Shown piece after piece: positions 43,032 through 51,941 of a stretch of DNA of 64,000 bases. The stretch comes from Plantimonas leprariae (GTDB lineage Bacteria > Pseudomonadota > Alphaproteobacteria > Rhizobiales > Rhizobiaceae), in assembly GCF_008802405.1 (NCBI RefSeq), contig NZ_VZDO01000020.1, positions 1 to 64,000 on the forward strand, in the 5' to 3' direction. The notes beneath the pieces are model-generated. The model did not search any database and was not told the origin of the DNA. It saw only the letters and a program-made list of their open reading frames with translations. Every line of letters starts with the position of its first letter. The stretch's first letter is position 1. The translations under genes were made by a program, and so were the position numbers.

Positions 43032-44047
43032 CGCGCCTCTCCCCTGCCCTCGTGGTCCGGCGCCGGCAGCGCGGGATGCGGGACCACCACCGGCGCGGCG
43101 CGTTCCGGAACCGGCGGCAGCGGCACCGGCCGGAGGCTCGGGGCCGCCGGCGCATCGGGGACGGCCGGCGGCGGCGCGCCGGGCGCGGGAGCCGGCTGGA
43201 TCGCCGGCGGTGCGGCCGTGCCCGGCGGCGGGGCGGAGAACTGCATCACCGCGTAGAACTGGTCGATCGCCGGGCGGAAGGTCGCGAGTTGGTCGGTCGC
43301 ATAGGGCAGGAGCCGCGAGAAGTAGAAGATCAGCATGAAGATCGCGAGGCCGCTCTTGATCGGCATGGCGAGGATGAAGACCTGCACCTGCGGCGCGAAG
43401 CGGCTGACGATCGCCAGCGCGAACTCGGCGAGAAACATCACCGCCGCGATCGGCGCCGCGACGATCAGCATGACGCGCAGCGCGTTGTCGGCGACCGCGA
43501 GCGCGAGCTTCGGGAACTCCGGCGACAGGATCGGCAGGCCGCGCGTCGCCGGCCAGAGCTCGAAGGACTGGTAGAGGAGGCCGAGGATGGGCAGCATCGC
43601 GCCGGTCACGTAGACGTAGGTGAGGAAGGCCTGGCTGAACAGGATACCGAGCGGCGAGGTCTCGTGGCCCTGCAAGGGGTCGATCGAGGCGGCGATCGCC
43701 GCGCCCCGCTGGTTGTCGATGAAGGCGCCGGCCGACTGCACCGCCCAGAAGATCCAGCCGACGATGTAGCCGAGCACGAAGCCGATCGCGTATTCCTTGA
43801 AGCCGTAGAAGGCGAAGGACACGACGCTGCGGTCGAAGGCGTCGACATGCGCCATGTTGATCGGCACCGCGATCAGCGAGAGCGACAGGATCGCCGCCGT
43901 CTTCGGCAGGCGCGGCACGGCGGTGTCGGCGAGGAGCTGGCTGACCTGCAGGAAGGCGTAGATGCGCGGCAGCGTCAGGAGAAGCGCGATGATCTCGCGG
44001 TCGAAGAAGCCGAAATAAAGCTTCGCGACGGCCGCGATCTCGCTCAT
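43028..44047 (-). CDS. sctT: T3SS export apparatus protein SctT with proline-rich tail
   Basis: 339-aa FliR/SpaR/YscT family membrane protein, part of the helical SctRST export gate. The core covers about residues 1-265 (GFVLGYIVGWIFWAVQSAGA; PLGILFSQAFLTYVYVTGA; APQVQVFILAMPIKSGLAIF). The remaining 70-odd residues are a cytoplasmic Pro/Ala tail with no counterpart in usual SctT of about 260 aa. The start ATG at 44047 overlaps the sctS stop; the much longer open frame upstream is a shadow of sctR-sctQ. Confidence 0.92.
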   Translation of the reverse strand: MSEIAAVAKLYFGFFDREIIALLLTLPRIYAFLQVSQLLADTAVPRLPKTAAILSLSLIAVPINMAHVDAFDRSVVSFAFYGFKEYAIGFVLGYIVGWIFWAVQSAGAFIDNQRGAAIAASIDPLQGHETSPLGILFSQAFLTYVYVTGAMLPILGLLYQSFELWPATRGLPILSPEFPKLALAVADNALRVMLIVAAPIAAVMFLAEFALAIVSRFAPQVQVFILAMPIKSGLAIFMLIFYFSRLLPYATDQLATFRPAIDQFYAVMQFSAPPPGTAAPPAIQPAPAPGAPPPAVPDAPAAPSLRPVPLPPVPERAAPVVVPHPALPAPDHEGRGEAR

Positions 44048-44310
44048 GTCATGCTCGGGAAGGTGTCGAAGAGCTTGGTGGTGAAGTTCACCATCTCCGA
44101 CCCGAGGAGGCCCGCCATCGCGGCGATGGTGATCGCGACGGCGATGAGCTTGATCGCGAAGGAGACGGTCTGCTCCTGCACCTGCGTCAGCGCCTGCAGG
44201 AGGCTGACGAGGATGCCGACGACGGACGCGACGATGATCGGCGGGAGCGACAGCACCATCACGAGAAGCATGGCTTCCTGGATCTGCTGCAGGGCGTCGG
44301 ACGGCGACAT
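44044..44310 (-). CDS. sctS: T3SS export apparatus protein SctS
   Basis: 88-aa FliQ/YscS family protein with two membrane hairpin helices (about residues 13-42 and 50-75). The family signature VGILVSLLQALTQVQEQTVSFAIK is evident in the loop (for example LLQALTQVQEQT). Four copies join SctR and SctT in the export gate. Starts 9 nt after sctR. Confidence 0.95.
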   Translation of the reverse strand: MSPSDALQQIQEAMLLVMVLSLPPIIVASVVGILVSLLQALTQVQEQTVSFAIKLIAVAITIAAMAGLLGSEMVNFTTKLFDTFPSMT

Positions 44311-44319
44311 GGCTAGGCC

Positions 44320-44961
44320 CTACACGTAGGTCTTCACGAGGCCGAGGATCAGCCGCGACCAGCCGTCGATCATGACGAACAGGAAGAGCTTGAACGGCAG
44401 CGAGATCGTCAGGGGGCTCACCATCATCATGCCCATGGCGAGGAGAATGTTCGAGACGATAAGATCGATCGCGATGAACGGCAGGTAGAGGAGGAAGCCG
44501 ATCTCGAAGGCCTCGCGGAGCTGGCTGACGGTGAAGGCCGGCAGCACCACGGCGATCGAATCCTGCGAAAGCTGCGCCGCCATGTCGGCCGGCCAGAGGG
44601 TGCGGGCGGCTTCGAGGAAGAACATCTTCTCGCGCATCGCCGCGTGGCGGGTGAGGAAGTCGGTGAGCGGCCCCTTGCCGGCCTCGTAGGCCGCCTTCAC
44701 GCCGCCGATCGTGTTGAGGTCGAAGCTCTGCGTCGAGAGGGCGTTGTAGGTCTCTACCACGACCGGCGCCATGATGTAGCCGGACAGGATGATGGCGAGC
44801 GCGTTCAGCGCCATGTTCGGCGGGATGTTCTGGACGCCGATGGCGTTGCGGACGAGCAGGAACACCACCGAGAGCTTGATGAAGCTCGTCGCCACCACCG
44901 CGATGAACGGGAACAGCGCGGCGCCGGCGACGAGCAGGATGAGATTGAGCGGATCGACCAA
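44320..44961 (-). CDS. sctR: T3SS export apparatus protein SctR
   Basis: 213-aa FliP/YscR family protein, five copies per gate. Motifs: SFIKLSVVFLLVRNAIGVQNIPPNMALNALA in the N-terminal half (family core FIKLSVVFLLVRNAIG), and SNILLAMGMMMVSPLTISLPFKLFLFVMIDGW at the end. There is no cleavable flagellar-type signal, agreeing with a non-flagellar system. It lies 18 nt after sctQ. Confidence 0.95.
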   Translation of the reverse strand: MVDPLNLILLVAGAALFPFIAVVATSFIKLSVVFLLVRNAIGVQNIPPNMALNALAIILSGYIMAPVVVETYNALSTQSFDLNTIGGVKAAYEAGKGPLTDFLTRHAAMREKMFFLEAARTLWPADMAAQLSQDSIAVVLPAFTVSQLREAFEIGFLLYLPFIAIDLIVSNILLAMGMMMVSPLTISLPFKLFLFVMIDGWSRLILGLVKTYV

Positions 44962-44979
44962 GGCGCGGGACCTTCGCGC

Positions 44980-45246
44980 TCAGAGCGGCAGGAGGCGCGT
45001 GATGCGCACGCCGACGCGGTCGTCGAGCCTTACCAGATCGCCCGCCCCGACCGCCTCGCCGTTGACGCGGATCGTCACCGCGACGCCGGGTTCGGTCGCG
45101 GGCGCGCCGAGCGCCACCACGGTTCCCGGCGTCCAGCTCGCGATGGTCGCGAACGGCACGTCGACCCGGCCGAGATCGAAGTCGACCGCCACTGCGATCT
45201 CGTCGAGGCTCCTCGCGGGCGCCTCGGCCTCTGGCGTGTCGGACAT
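44980..45246 (-). CDS. Possible internally started short product of sctQ (SctQ-C)
   Basis: An in-frame ATG at 45246 (MSDTPEAEAPARSLDE) lies just before the C-terminal SpoA domain, with GGAG about 10 nt upstream. It would give an 88-aa SpoA-only protein. Internal translation producing SctQ-C is known for YscQ, SsaQ and Spa33, where it forms part of the pod structure. Position relative to the domain is the same here. Confidence 0.5.
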   Translation of the reverse strand: MSDTPEAEAPARSLDEIAVAVDFDLGRVDVPFATIASWTPGTVVALGAPATEPGVAVTIRVNGEAVGAGDLVRLDDRVGVRITRLLPL

Positions 45247-46026
45247 GGCAGCGGTCTCCGGTCGGAAGCGGACCGGGCGCGGCCGGTCGATAGGACGGGG
45301 GCCGGACGAGGCGTAGCCGCCCTCGACCGGCGAGAACTCGAAGGCGGTCTCGCCGACGCGGACCGTCAGTGAACCGGCGGCCCGCTCCGGCAGCACCGTG
45401 ACGTCGCCCGGCTCCAGCGCCGCGAGTTCCGCTCGCGTCAGCGCGATCGAGCCGAGCGTGATGTCGGCAGGCAGGAGGACGCGCTCGGCGAGCGGCCCGG
45501 CCCGGCGGGACGCCGGGAGCGTATGGCGCGCCAGATAGTCGAGCAGCCATTGCCGCGAGAGGCCGACGAGCGCCGCGATCGGCTCGCGGCTCGCGCTCTC
45601 GATCGTCAGGCGCAGCCATTCGGAGCCGGCCGGGACGGCGCCGGCGCGCGCGAGGCCGGCGACGCGGGCATCGCCCAGGTCGCTGCCGGGCGGAACCAGG
45701 CTGGCGACGAGGGCGAGGACGCCTTCGAGCAGCGCCTCGGCGAAGTCCGGCGGCAGCGCCGCGAGGTCGCCGGGGCTGAGTTCCACCGGGGCGATCTCGG
45801 CGAAGGGAAAGCGCTCGAGCACCGCGAAGACCTCGCCGGCCGGCTCCGCCACGCTTACCCGGCAACCCAGCGTCGCGGTATCAGGGGCGGTCGCGAAGGA
45901 AACCGTGAACGTCCCCGTCGTCAGCGGCAGCGGCTCGCCGGCGAGGCTCGCGAAGGCGTTCCAGAGCTGGAGGCGCGCCGCCGTGCCCTCGCCGTTCTCG
46001 ATGAAGAGCTGCGGCTCGTAGAGCAT
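44980..46026 (-). CDS. sctQ: T3SS cytoplasmic sorting-platform protein SctQ
   Basis: 348-aa C-ring/sorting-platform protein. The N-terminal two thirds are poorly conserved as in all SctQ. The C-terminal 85 residues form the SpoA/SurP2 domain: LDEIAVAVDFDLGRVDVPFATIASW, VVALGAPATEPGVAVTIRVN, and VRLDDRVGVRITRLLPL at the end, like FliN. An upstream SpoA-like segment covers about 185-245 (TLGSIALTRAELAALEPGDVTVLP). ATG 46026 shares its A with the TGA of sctP (TGATG). An internal start is described separately. Confidence 0.88.
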   Translation of the reverse strand: MLYEPQLFIENGEGTAARLQLWNAFASLAGEPLPLTTGTFTVSFATAPDTATLGCRVSVAEPAGEVFAVLERFPFAEIAPVELSPGDLAALPPDFAEALLEGVLALVASLVPPGSDLGDARVAGLARAGAVPAGSEWLRLTIESASREPIAALVGLSRQWLLDYLARHTLPASRRAGPLAERVLLPADITLGSIALTRAELAALEPGDVTVLPERAAGSLTVRVGETAFEFSPVEGGYASSGPRPIDRPRPVRFRPETAAMSDTPEAEAPARSLDEIAVAVDFDLGRVDVPFATIASWTPGTVVALGAPATEPGVAVTIRVNGEAVGAGDLVRLDDRVGVRITRLLPL

Positions 46027-46718
46027 CACGCGCGCCTGCCTGCCAGCAGCGCGCCGATCTCGCCGAGCGCGTCCTCTGCTTCCGAGGCAGCGGGCGCGCC
46101 GGCCGCCTCGAACACCCGGACGACCCGGCTGCGGAAGCGCCCCTGCAGCCGCTCGGCAAGCGCGCCCGCCGCCTCCCGCAGGCCGGCGTCGAGCGTGGCC
46201 GTCGGCGGCACGGTAAGCACGACGTCGAGGCCGTCCGGAGCGATCGCGACCGTCAGGCCGGCGAGGTTCAGGCCGGGAATGCCGGAAAGGTCGATCCGCA
46301 GCGTCGCGCCGGCGCCGCTCCCTTCGCGCGGCAGGGTCGCCAGCGCCGCTTCGACGCGCTCGATCAAAGCCCCGACCTTCGGTGCGGCCTCCGGCGAGAC
46401 GGCGACCGGCGCGGCCATGGCGGCGAAGGGCGAGGCCGCCCGCTCGGCGACGGCGAGGAGCCGCGCTTCGCCGGCCGCTTCGCGCTCCTTCTCGTCCGGC
46501 GCGCCGTCTCCCCCAAGCGCGTGGCGCATGCGTTCGCCGAAGGCGGCCTCGCGGCGGGCGGCGTCGCCGAGCCCGGCCTCGGTGCCGAGGTCGGCATGCG
46601 TTTCGCGCCCGCCCGTCCGCGCCCGCGACAGGGCGGCGTCGAGCCGGCCGTCGCGCCGCCCGGCGGCATCGGTCTGCGGGGACGCGGTCCCGGGACCGTG
46701 GGCGTCGATCCGCGTCAT
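46026..46718 (-). CDS. sctP: Probable T3SS needle-length / substrate-specificity protein SctP
   Basis: 230-aa protein with an Ala/Gly/Arg-rich, low-complexity N-terminal half. A folded C-terminal domain (about 120-215) reads ATLRIDLSGIPGLNLAGLTVAIAPDGLDVVLTVPP (core LNLAGLTVAIAPDGLDVVL) followed by a helix AGALAERLQGRFRSRVVRVF. The latter resembles the FliK/YscP-type T3S4 domain, and the position between sctO and sctQ is that of sctP in Ysc operons. Sequence similarity is weak, so the call leans on synteny. It is short for a needle ruler. Confidence 0.62.
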   Translation of the reverse strand: MTRIDAHGPGTASPQTDAAGRRDGRLDAALSRARTGGRETHADLGTEAGLGDAARREAAFGERMRHALGGDGAPDEKEREAAGEARLLAVAERAASPFAAMAAPVAVSPEAAPKVGALIERVEAALATLPREGSGAGATLRIDLSGIPGLNLAGLTVAIAPDGLDVVLTVPPTATLDAGLREAAGALAERLQGRFRSRVVRVFEAAGAPAASEAEDALGEIGALLAGRRA

Positions 46719-47194
46719 TCGGGCCTCCGGCCGGGTTTGGCGAACATTTCCTCGACCTCGGCCTCCTCGCGATAGGCCACCTCCTCGTCGCGCACGCGCA
46801 CGAGGTCGTCGGTGAGGATGCCGTACTTGTCGCGCACCTTGGTCGCGGCGCGGTAGCGCTCGCCGGCGGCGTCGAGTTCCGTCCTGGTGCGGGCCTCGAC
46901 GTGCCGGGCGCGGTCGCGCTCGTCCTCGAGGATGCCGTGTGTCTTGAGAAGATCGAGGGCGCGGCCCTTCGCGTCCTCGAGGTCATCGAGCTTGACGGTG
47001 CGGCCGAGGAGCGCGCCGAAGATCGCGTCCTCGCGGGAGGCGAGCGTCGCGAGGCTGGCGGCGACCTCGGCCTCGGCGGCGCGCGTCTCGGCCATCGCCG
47101 CTTCGTTCGCCTGCCGCTTCTTCTGCAATTCGCGGAAGGACTGCTCCTGCTTCAGGTGCTTGACGCGCAGCAGCGTCTGCATCTGCCCGATCAT
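46715..47194 (-). CDS. sctO: T3SS stalk protein SctO
   Basis: 159-aa FliJ/YscO family protein made almost entirely of two long antiparallel coiled-coil helices (about 3-75 and 80-150). It starts [20 protein letters not shown], close to the YscO/InvI start pattern. Such proteins enter the SctN hexamer and link ATP hydrolysis to the SctV gate. ATG overlaps the sctN stop, its own stop overlaps sctP. The longer open frame upstream is antisense-like shadow of sctN. Confidence 0.85.
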   Translation of the reverse strand: MIGQMQTLLRVKHLKQEQSFRELQKKRQANEAAMAETRAAEAEVAASLATLASREDAIFGALLGRTVKLDDLEDAKGRALDLLKTHGILEDERDRARHVEARTRTELDAAGERYRAATKVRDKYGILTDDLVRVRDEEVAYREEAEVEEMFAKPGRRPE

Positions 47195-48579
47195 CGCGTT
47201 ACCGCCGCCAGCTTGTCGATCACCGTCCCGAAGGCGTCGAACTCGTCGGTCCGCTGCTGCAGGAAGGCGTTGATCGGCTTGTATTTCGCGATGGCGAGGT
47301 CGGAATCGGCGTCCGAACCCTTCTTGTACTCGCCGACCTTCACCAGAAGCTCGACATCGGCATAGGCGGCGAGCCAACCGTTGACCTTCGCCGCCATGGC
47401 ACGGTGCTCGCGGGTCGTCACCGCGTTCATCACGCGGCTTTTCGAGGCGAGGACGTCGATCGCCGGGAAGTGGTTGGCGGAAGCGAGCTTCCTCGACAGG
47501 ATGATGTGGCCGTCGAGGATCGAACGCGTCTCGTCGGCCACCGGCTCGTTCATGTCGTCGCCCTCGACGAGCACGGTGTAGAGCGCGGTGATCGAGCCCT
47601 TGTCGTTCATGCCGACGCGCTCCATCAGCCGCGGCAGGTTGGCGAAGACGGAGGGCGGGAAGCCGCGCCGCGTCGGCGGCTCGCCGGCGGCAAGGCCGAT
47701 CTCGCGCTGCGCCCGGGCGAAGCGCGTCACCGAGTCCATCAGGAACAGCACCTTCTGCCCCTGGTCGCGGAAATATTCGGCGATGGCGGTGGCGGTGAAG
47801 GCGGCCTTGGCGCGCTCCATCGAGGAGCGGTCGGAGGTCGCGACGACGATGATCGATTTCGCCAGACCCTCCGGCCCGAGGTCGTGCTCGATGAACTCGC
47901 GCACCTCGCGGCCGCGCTCGCCGATGAGCGCCAGCACGGTGACGTCGACCTCGGCGCCCTTCACCAGCATGGAGAGGAGCGTCGACTTGCCGCCGCCGGC
48001 CGCGGCGAAGATGCCCATGCGCTGCCCCTCGCCGCAGGTGAGGATGCCGTCGATGGCGCGAACGCCGAGCGGCAGCGGGCTGTCGATCACCCGCCGCTTC
48101 ATCGGGTCCGGCGGGTCCTGATAGACCGGGTAGTAGGCGGCCGGCGCGAAGGGTTCGTCCTTGCCGTCGACGAAATTGCCGAGCCCGTCGAGGACGCGGC
48201 CCTTCAGCCCCGGCCCGACCCCCACCGCCTGGACGCGGCCGGTGCGGCGCACTTCGGTGCGCGGCGAAACGCCTTGCGTGTCGCCGATCGGGGAGAGCAG
48301 CGCCTCCTCGTCGAGAAAGCCGACGCATTCGGCGAAGAGCCGGACGCCGGACTGGCGATTGTGCAGCTCGACGATCTCGCCGATCTGGATCTCGGGAACG
48401 GCGGCGTGGATGATCGTTCCGACGACTTTCCGCACCCGGCCGGTGACGCCGAAGGCGGTGAAGCGCTCAACCTCGGTGGCGAGCCGGCCGGCGAAGCCGC
48501 CGAGCGCGGTGCCGATACGCTGGCGACGCTCGTCGGCAAGCTCGCGCGCGTCGGGGCCGGGAGGCGCGGCAGCCGTCAC
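47191..48579 (-). CDS. sctN: T3SS ATPase SctN
   Basis: 462-aa F1-like hexameric ATPase that strips chaperones and unfolds substrates. Walker [11 protein letters not shown] is at about residues 191-200, Walker [21 protein letters not shown] at about 275-294, and the family signature [21 protein letters not shown] follows. The stretch [21 protein letters not shown] is T3SS rather than F-ATPase type. Translationally coupled to sctL (4-nt overlap) and sctO. Confidence 0.95.
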   Translation of the reverse strand: MTAAAPPGPDARELADERRQRIGTALGGFAGRLATEVERFTAFGVTGRVRKVVGTIIHAAVPEIQIGEIVELHNRQSGVRLFAECVGFLDEEALLSPIGDTQGVSPRTEVRRTGRVQAVGVGPGLKGRVLDGLGNFVDGKDEPFAPAAYYPVYQDPPDPMKRRVIDSPLPLGVRAIDGILTCGEGQRMGIFAAAGGGKSTLLSMLVKGAEVDVTVLALIGERGREVREFIEHDLGPEGLAKSIIVVATSDRSSMERAKAAFTATAIAEYFRDQGQKVLFLMDSVTRFARAQREIGLAAGEPPTRRGFPPSVFANLPRLMERVGMNDKGSITALYTVLVEGDDMNEPVADETRSILDGHIILSRKLASANHFPAIDVLASKSRVMNAVTTREHRAMAAKVNGWLAAYADVELLVKVGEYKKGSDADSDLAIAKYKPINAFLQQRTDEFDAFGTVIDKLAAVTR

Positions 48580-49211
48580 TGCGCCGCCTCGGGCACGATA
48601 GTCGCCGCGGCGCGCAGCGCCCGTTCGAGATCGGCAAGTCCGCGGCCCATGTCGCCCTCGACCCGGCCGACCGCGGTTTCCACCACGATCTGCGGCGGCG
48701 TCAGCGTCTCGTCCTCGACGACGTCGACGAGCTTGATCTCGGGAAAGTCCGCGACGATCGCGTCGACGGCCTCCTTCAGCGTGGCGAACTGCGGCGGTGA
48801 GACGCGAAGCTCGGCCTTCTTCTCGCGCCGCATCTGGCGGAGCGCCGTGCGCACCAGCGTTTCGGCCTTGGCGCGGTCGTCGAAGTCGTCGATGAGCCGG
48901 CGCACCGCTGCGACCACGATGTCGGACAGCGCGCCCTCCAGCCCGGCCAAAGTCCGATCCAGCGTCTCGCTCTCGCCGAGAAGGCGTTCCACCGCCTCCA
49001 GCCGCGCGGCGGCGAAGCCTTCGTCGTAGCCGCGGCGCTTCTCCGCCTCGAACGCGGTCTCCGCCGAGGCGACGATCTCGCTCGCGCGTGCTTCGGCGGC
49101 GACGACGAGCGCCTCGCCGGCTTCCACCGGCTCGAAGCTTCCGCGCTTCAGGACGTGCGCGCCGGAACCGAGCCGGAAGCCGAGATCGTTCAGCCGATAA
49201 TAGCCGGCCAT
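48576..49211 (-). CDS. sctL: T3SS ATPase regulator/stator SctL
   Basis: 211-aa FliH/YscL-like protein. Long helices in the first half ([32 protein letters not shown] in pieces: [18 protein letters not shown]) connect the ATPase to the sorting platform. The C-terminal globular part contains [15 protein letters not shown] and [21 protein letters not shown], then [29 protein letters not shown], which are family hallmarks. It overlaps the sctK end by 22 nt. Confidence 0.88.
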   Translation of the reverse strand: MAGYYRLNDLGFRLGSGAHVLKRGSFEPVEAGEALVVAAEARASEIVASAETAFEAEKRRGYDEGFAAARLEAVERLLGESETLDRTLAGLEGALSDIVVAAVRRLIDDFDDRAKAETLVRTALRQMRREKKAELRVSPPQFATLKEAVDAIVADFPEIKLVDVVEDETLTPPQIVVETAVGRVEGDMGRGLADLERALRAAATIVPEAAQ

Positions 49212-49897
49212 GACGGCACTCTCCGGCGCAGGAGCTTCAGAACGGCCGCGCGCTCGGCCTCGTCCAGGACGCAGTCACCCTCGACGGCGAAGCGGGAGCA
49301 CGCGAGGTGGCCCAGTGCCGCGTCGACGCCGGCGGCGAAGCGGGCGAGGAGTTCCAGACCGAAATCGGCGAGGCGGCGCGCGGCGTGGGCGGTGTCGTCG
49401 CCAGACACGACGCGCCAGACGACGGGATCGCGCTCCAGCGCGGCGAGGCCGGCATGGAGGGTCGGCGCTTCCTGCGTCGCGATGCCGAACGCTTCCGCCC
49501 CGAGCACGGCGCGCAGGCGCTCGCGATCGGCCCGGAGGACGACCTGCAGGACGCGCTTGTGCAGGACGGCGGCGGCGAGGAGACGGCCCGCGCCTTCCAC
49601 GACGGCGCGCGGTTCGCTGGCGACGAGCGCCGCCATGCGGCCTTCGGGCGCGGCGAAGAGCACCGCCATGCGTCCGGCGGACAGGCCCGGCCAGTTGCGC
49701 TCCCGCGCCAGCAGTGCGCCGAGCGGCCGGCGGAAGGCCGGATGGGCGGCGAGCGCGGCGACTTCGCCGGCGGCAAGCGTGCCCCGGCCGGCGGTGGCGG
49801 ACAGACCGTCGCGCGACAGGCAGGCAGCCGCGAGGCGCGCCGCAAGCGCGAAGCCCTGCCCGTCCAGCCGCACGCCGTTCTCCCCCTGCCCCACCAT
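49190..49897 (-). CDS. sctK: T3SS sorting-platform accessory protein SctK
   Basis: 235-aa, Ala/Leu/Arg-rich helical protein. It corresponds in position (between sctJ and sctL) and size to YscK/PscK, which bridges SctD to SctQ. Visible segments: [23 protein letters not shown] and a C-terminal basic helix [16 protein letters not shown]. Similarity at the sequence level is low, as usual for SctK; the call relies mainly on synteny. Confidence 0.7.
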   Translation of the reverse strand: MVGQGENGVRLDGQGFALAARLAAACLSRDGLSATAGRGTLAAGEVAALAAHPAFRRPLGALLARERNWPGLSAGRMAVLFAAPEGRMAALVASEPRAVVEGAGRLLAAAVLHKRVLQVVLRADRERLRAVLGAEAFGIATQEAPTLHAGLAALERDPVVWRVVSGDDTAHAARRLADFGLELLARFAAGVDAALGHLACSRFAVEGDCVLDEAERAAVLKLLRRRVPSWPAIIG

Positions 49898-49911
49898 GCT
49901 GCAGCGATCCG

Positions 49912-50742
49912 TCAGGAGGGTTCCATGAGGGCGGTGCCGGGCTCGGCGGTCCGCGCCTTGGCGCGCTTGCGCCCGCGCGTCACGGCCATCGCGACGGTGC
50001 CGGCGAGCGCCATCACCAGCACCGCGACGATGCCGGCCGCCGCATAGGCGATGTTCCAGAACCGCCCGACGTCGCCGCGCGCGACGGATAGTCCCGGCAG
50101 CACTTCCACCATGTCGGAGGCCGCGCCGGCGGCGGTCGGCACCTTGCTCGGCATCGCCTCGGTCAGCACCACGGTGACGGAGGCGTAGTCGAGTCCCTCG
50201 ATCGAGCTCGACACCAGCCGGCGGATCTGCGGCACAAGGAATTCGAGATCGACGTTCGGCTCGTGCTTGATGAACACGGCGGCGGAGGACGGGCGCACCG
50301 GCTGGCCGAGCTGCGGCTCCTCCGGCAGGACGATATGGACGCGCGCCGTGACCACTCCGTCGATCTGCGAGATGGTCTGCGCCACCTCCTCGCCGAGGGC
50401 GTAGATGTAGCGGACGCGCTCCTCGAAGGGCGAGGAGATGATGCCCGACTTCTGGAAGACCTTGCCCATCGATTCCCGCGTGTTGCGGGGAAAGCCCTTC
50501 TCGTTCAGGAGTTCGATGGCGCGCTGCATGTCGTCCTTCTCGACCGACAACGTAAAGGCCTCGCCGACACCCTCCTTCTCGGCCGACAGCCCGTTGGCCA
50601 TCAGGACGGCCAGCATCTGGTTGGCCTCGAACTCGGTGAGGTTGGTGTAAAGGTCGGACTTGCAGCCTGCGAGCAGCAGCGCCGCCGCGATCGCGAGGCC
50701 GCCGAGCGCGCGGCGCAGGGCCGGCACGGCGGGCACGGTCAC
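49912..50742 (-). CDS. sctJ: T3SS inner-ring lipoprotein SctJ
   Basis: 276-aa YscJ/PrgK/EscJ family protein. The lipobox LLAGC places the lipid-bearing Cys at residue 27. Two ring-building folds follow: KSDLYTNLTEFEANQMLAVLMANGLSAEK (start LYTNLTEFEANQMLAVLM) and VTARVHIVLPEEPQLGQPVRP to SSAAVFIKHEP. A C-terminal membrane helix lies at about 225-250 with a basic cytoplasmic tail. GTG start 50742 overlaps the sctI stop. Confidence 0.95.
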   Translation of the reverse strand: MTVPAVPALRRALGGLAIAAALLLAGCKSDLYTNLTEFEANQMLAVLMANGLSAEKEGVGEAFTLSVEKDDMQRAIELLNEKGFPRNTRESMGKVFQKSGIISSPFEERVRYIYALGEEVAQTISQIDGVVTARVHIVLPEEPQLGQPVRPSSAAVFIKHEPNVDLEFLVPQIRRLVSSSIEGLDYASVTVVLTEAMPSKVPTAAGAASDMVEVLPGLSVARGDVGRFWNIAYAAAGIVAVLVMALAGTVAMAVTRGRKRAKARTAEPGTALMEPS

Positions 50743-51227
50743 TGCCCCTTCATCAGCGTGTCGAACACCGCCGTGGTCTTGCCGGTGAGCTTGGACGAGA
50801 CGTCGACGAGAAGGGTGAAGTTCACCATCTCGACCTGCATCTCCATCATCGACGTGGCATCGACGCTGCCGCGCTTCATCAGATCGCCCACATGGGCTTC
50901 CCGCGCGTCGAACATGGTGCGGAGCTTCGACAGGCCGTTCAGGATCATGTCGCCGCCCTCGCCCGCGACGGGCGGCACCGCAGGCGCTACTGGTGCGGCC
51001 GGCCCGAGATCGAGGCCGATCCGGGCGCGATCCACCGGCGAAAGCTCCGCCGTCCGCCCGGCCTCCGCCACCCGCTCGGCACCGCCCGTCTGCGCGGCTT
51101 CGGCATGACGGGCAAGAGCGGATTCGAATCCCGCGACGCGCTCAGGCTGCGCGACGGGCGCAGCCGGGGCCGAAGGCGTGACGAGCGGCGCGGCTGCGGC
51201 GGCGGAACCAAAAACGGGCGCGACCAT
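50739..51227 (-). CDS. sctI: T3SS inner rod protein SctI
   Basis: 162-aa protein. The C-terminal 55 residues (SMMEMQVEMVNFTLLVDVSS then KLTGKTTAVFDTLMKGQ) match the SctI/YscI helix that packs onto the export gate and adapts it to the needle. The N-terminal 90 residues are Ala/Pro-rich and disordered; most SctI are 80-115 aa, so this one is long. First gene of the coupled sctI-J-K-L-N-O-P-Q-R-S-T-U run; a promoter should lie in the 335 bp upstream. Confidence 0.88.
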   Translation of the reverse strand: MVAPVFGSAAAAAPLVTPSAPAAPVAQPERVAGFESALARHAEAAQTGGAERVAEAGRTAELSPVDRARIGLDLGPAAPVAPAVPPVAGEGGDMILNGLSKLRTMFDAREAHVGDLMKRGSVDATSMMEMQVEMVNFTLLVDVSSKLTGKTTAVFDTLMKGQ

Positions 51228-51562
51228 TCTATCCTCCGGCGCAGTCCCCTAGCCGCAGCCGAAGGGGATCGAACGAACCGCGACATCCGAAGCGTTGCGC
51301 CGACAGGTTCGTCGGCGGCCGCTGGCCGTCCCGGCAGATGAAAGTCTCGAACGGGAGATCGCTGGACTCCAAGAAGCGGTCGATGCCGCACCGCCGTGAA
51401 CGGACGGTGGCCGCGATCCTCTTCCCTCCGGGAGGCTCCTGCAATTCCTTTCCAAGTCCTTAATCGCTCACAGGTCTTCTGGAAAGAGGGCAGTCGCCAA
51501 GAAGCCGGGTGATGGTAAAGGCGCAACAGCCTGCGCCGTCGGGCTTCGGGCTACCGACCTCG
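51228..51562. other. 335-bp gap before sctI, promoter region
   Basis: No gene seen. The part at about 51430-51490 is relatively AT-rich (AATTCCTTTCC, CCTTAATCG) and carries a 7-bp inverted repeat CTTTCCA (51448-51454) / TGGAAAG (51480-51486). The right end holds the terminator described separately. A sctI operon promoter on the minus strand is expected here. Confidence 0.55.
51514..51537 (-). terminator. Possible terminator after the YscG-like gene
   Basis: On the minus strand GGCGCA pairs with TGCGCC (plus-strand 51532-51537 and 51520-51525) around a 6-nt loop and is followed by TTTACC. It lies 26 nt after the stop at 51563. The short T-run makes termination weak or partial. Confidence 0.4.
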
Positions 51563-51922
51563 CTAAAGGCGGAACTCCTCGATCGCCGCCGCGGCGAGCG
51601 CCGCGAACGGTCCGTCGACGTCTCCGGCCGCCACGCGCCGCAGCGCCCGCGCCGCTTCGTCGCGGTCCCCCTGCCGAGCCCGGGCGAGGCCGAGATAGGT
51701 CAGCGCCGCATCGCTCGGCGGCAGGGCTCTGAGCCGCGCCACCGCCGCGTCGAGATCGCCTTCCGCCATGTCGGCCAGCGCGAGCCCGAGCGGCCCGGCC
51801 TCGCCCTCCGGTCGCGCCGCCTCGACGCCCTCGAAAATCTTCCGCGCGTGCCGGTTCAGCCCGGCCGACAGGGCGATGAAGCCGAGATCCACCAGGGCGC
51901 GCACGTCCTCCGTCCCGATCAT
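51563..51922 (-). CDS. TPR protein, YscG-like needle co-chaperone candidate
   Basis: 119-aa protein with about three tetratricopeptide-like helix pairs (VRALVDLGFIALSAGLNRHA, GLALADMAEGDLDAAVARLR, TYLGLARARQGDRDEAARAL). YscG, a 115-aa TPR protein that with YscE caps the needle subunit, is encoded just before the sctI region in Ysc operons; size, fold and place agree. Direct sequence similarity is modest. The needle gene itself is 16 kb away, so the proposed trio is split here. Confidence 0.6.
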   Translation of the reverse strand: MIGTEDVRALVDLGFIALSAGLNRHARKIFEGVEAARPEGEAGPLGLALADMAEGDLDAAVARLRALPPSDAALTYLGLARARQGDRDEAARALRRVAAGDVDGPFAALAAAAIEEFRL

Positions 51923-51941
51923 CCGTTCCCTCCCCTTCGCG

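Noticed and set aside
43028-45865. 945-aa reading of sctT extending upstream through sctS and sctR
   Set aside because: Only the part from ATG 44047 is membrane-protein-like SctT; the rest is a shifted-frame shadow of sctR, sctS and sctQ, each intact.
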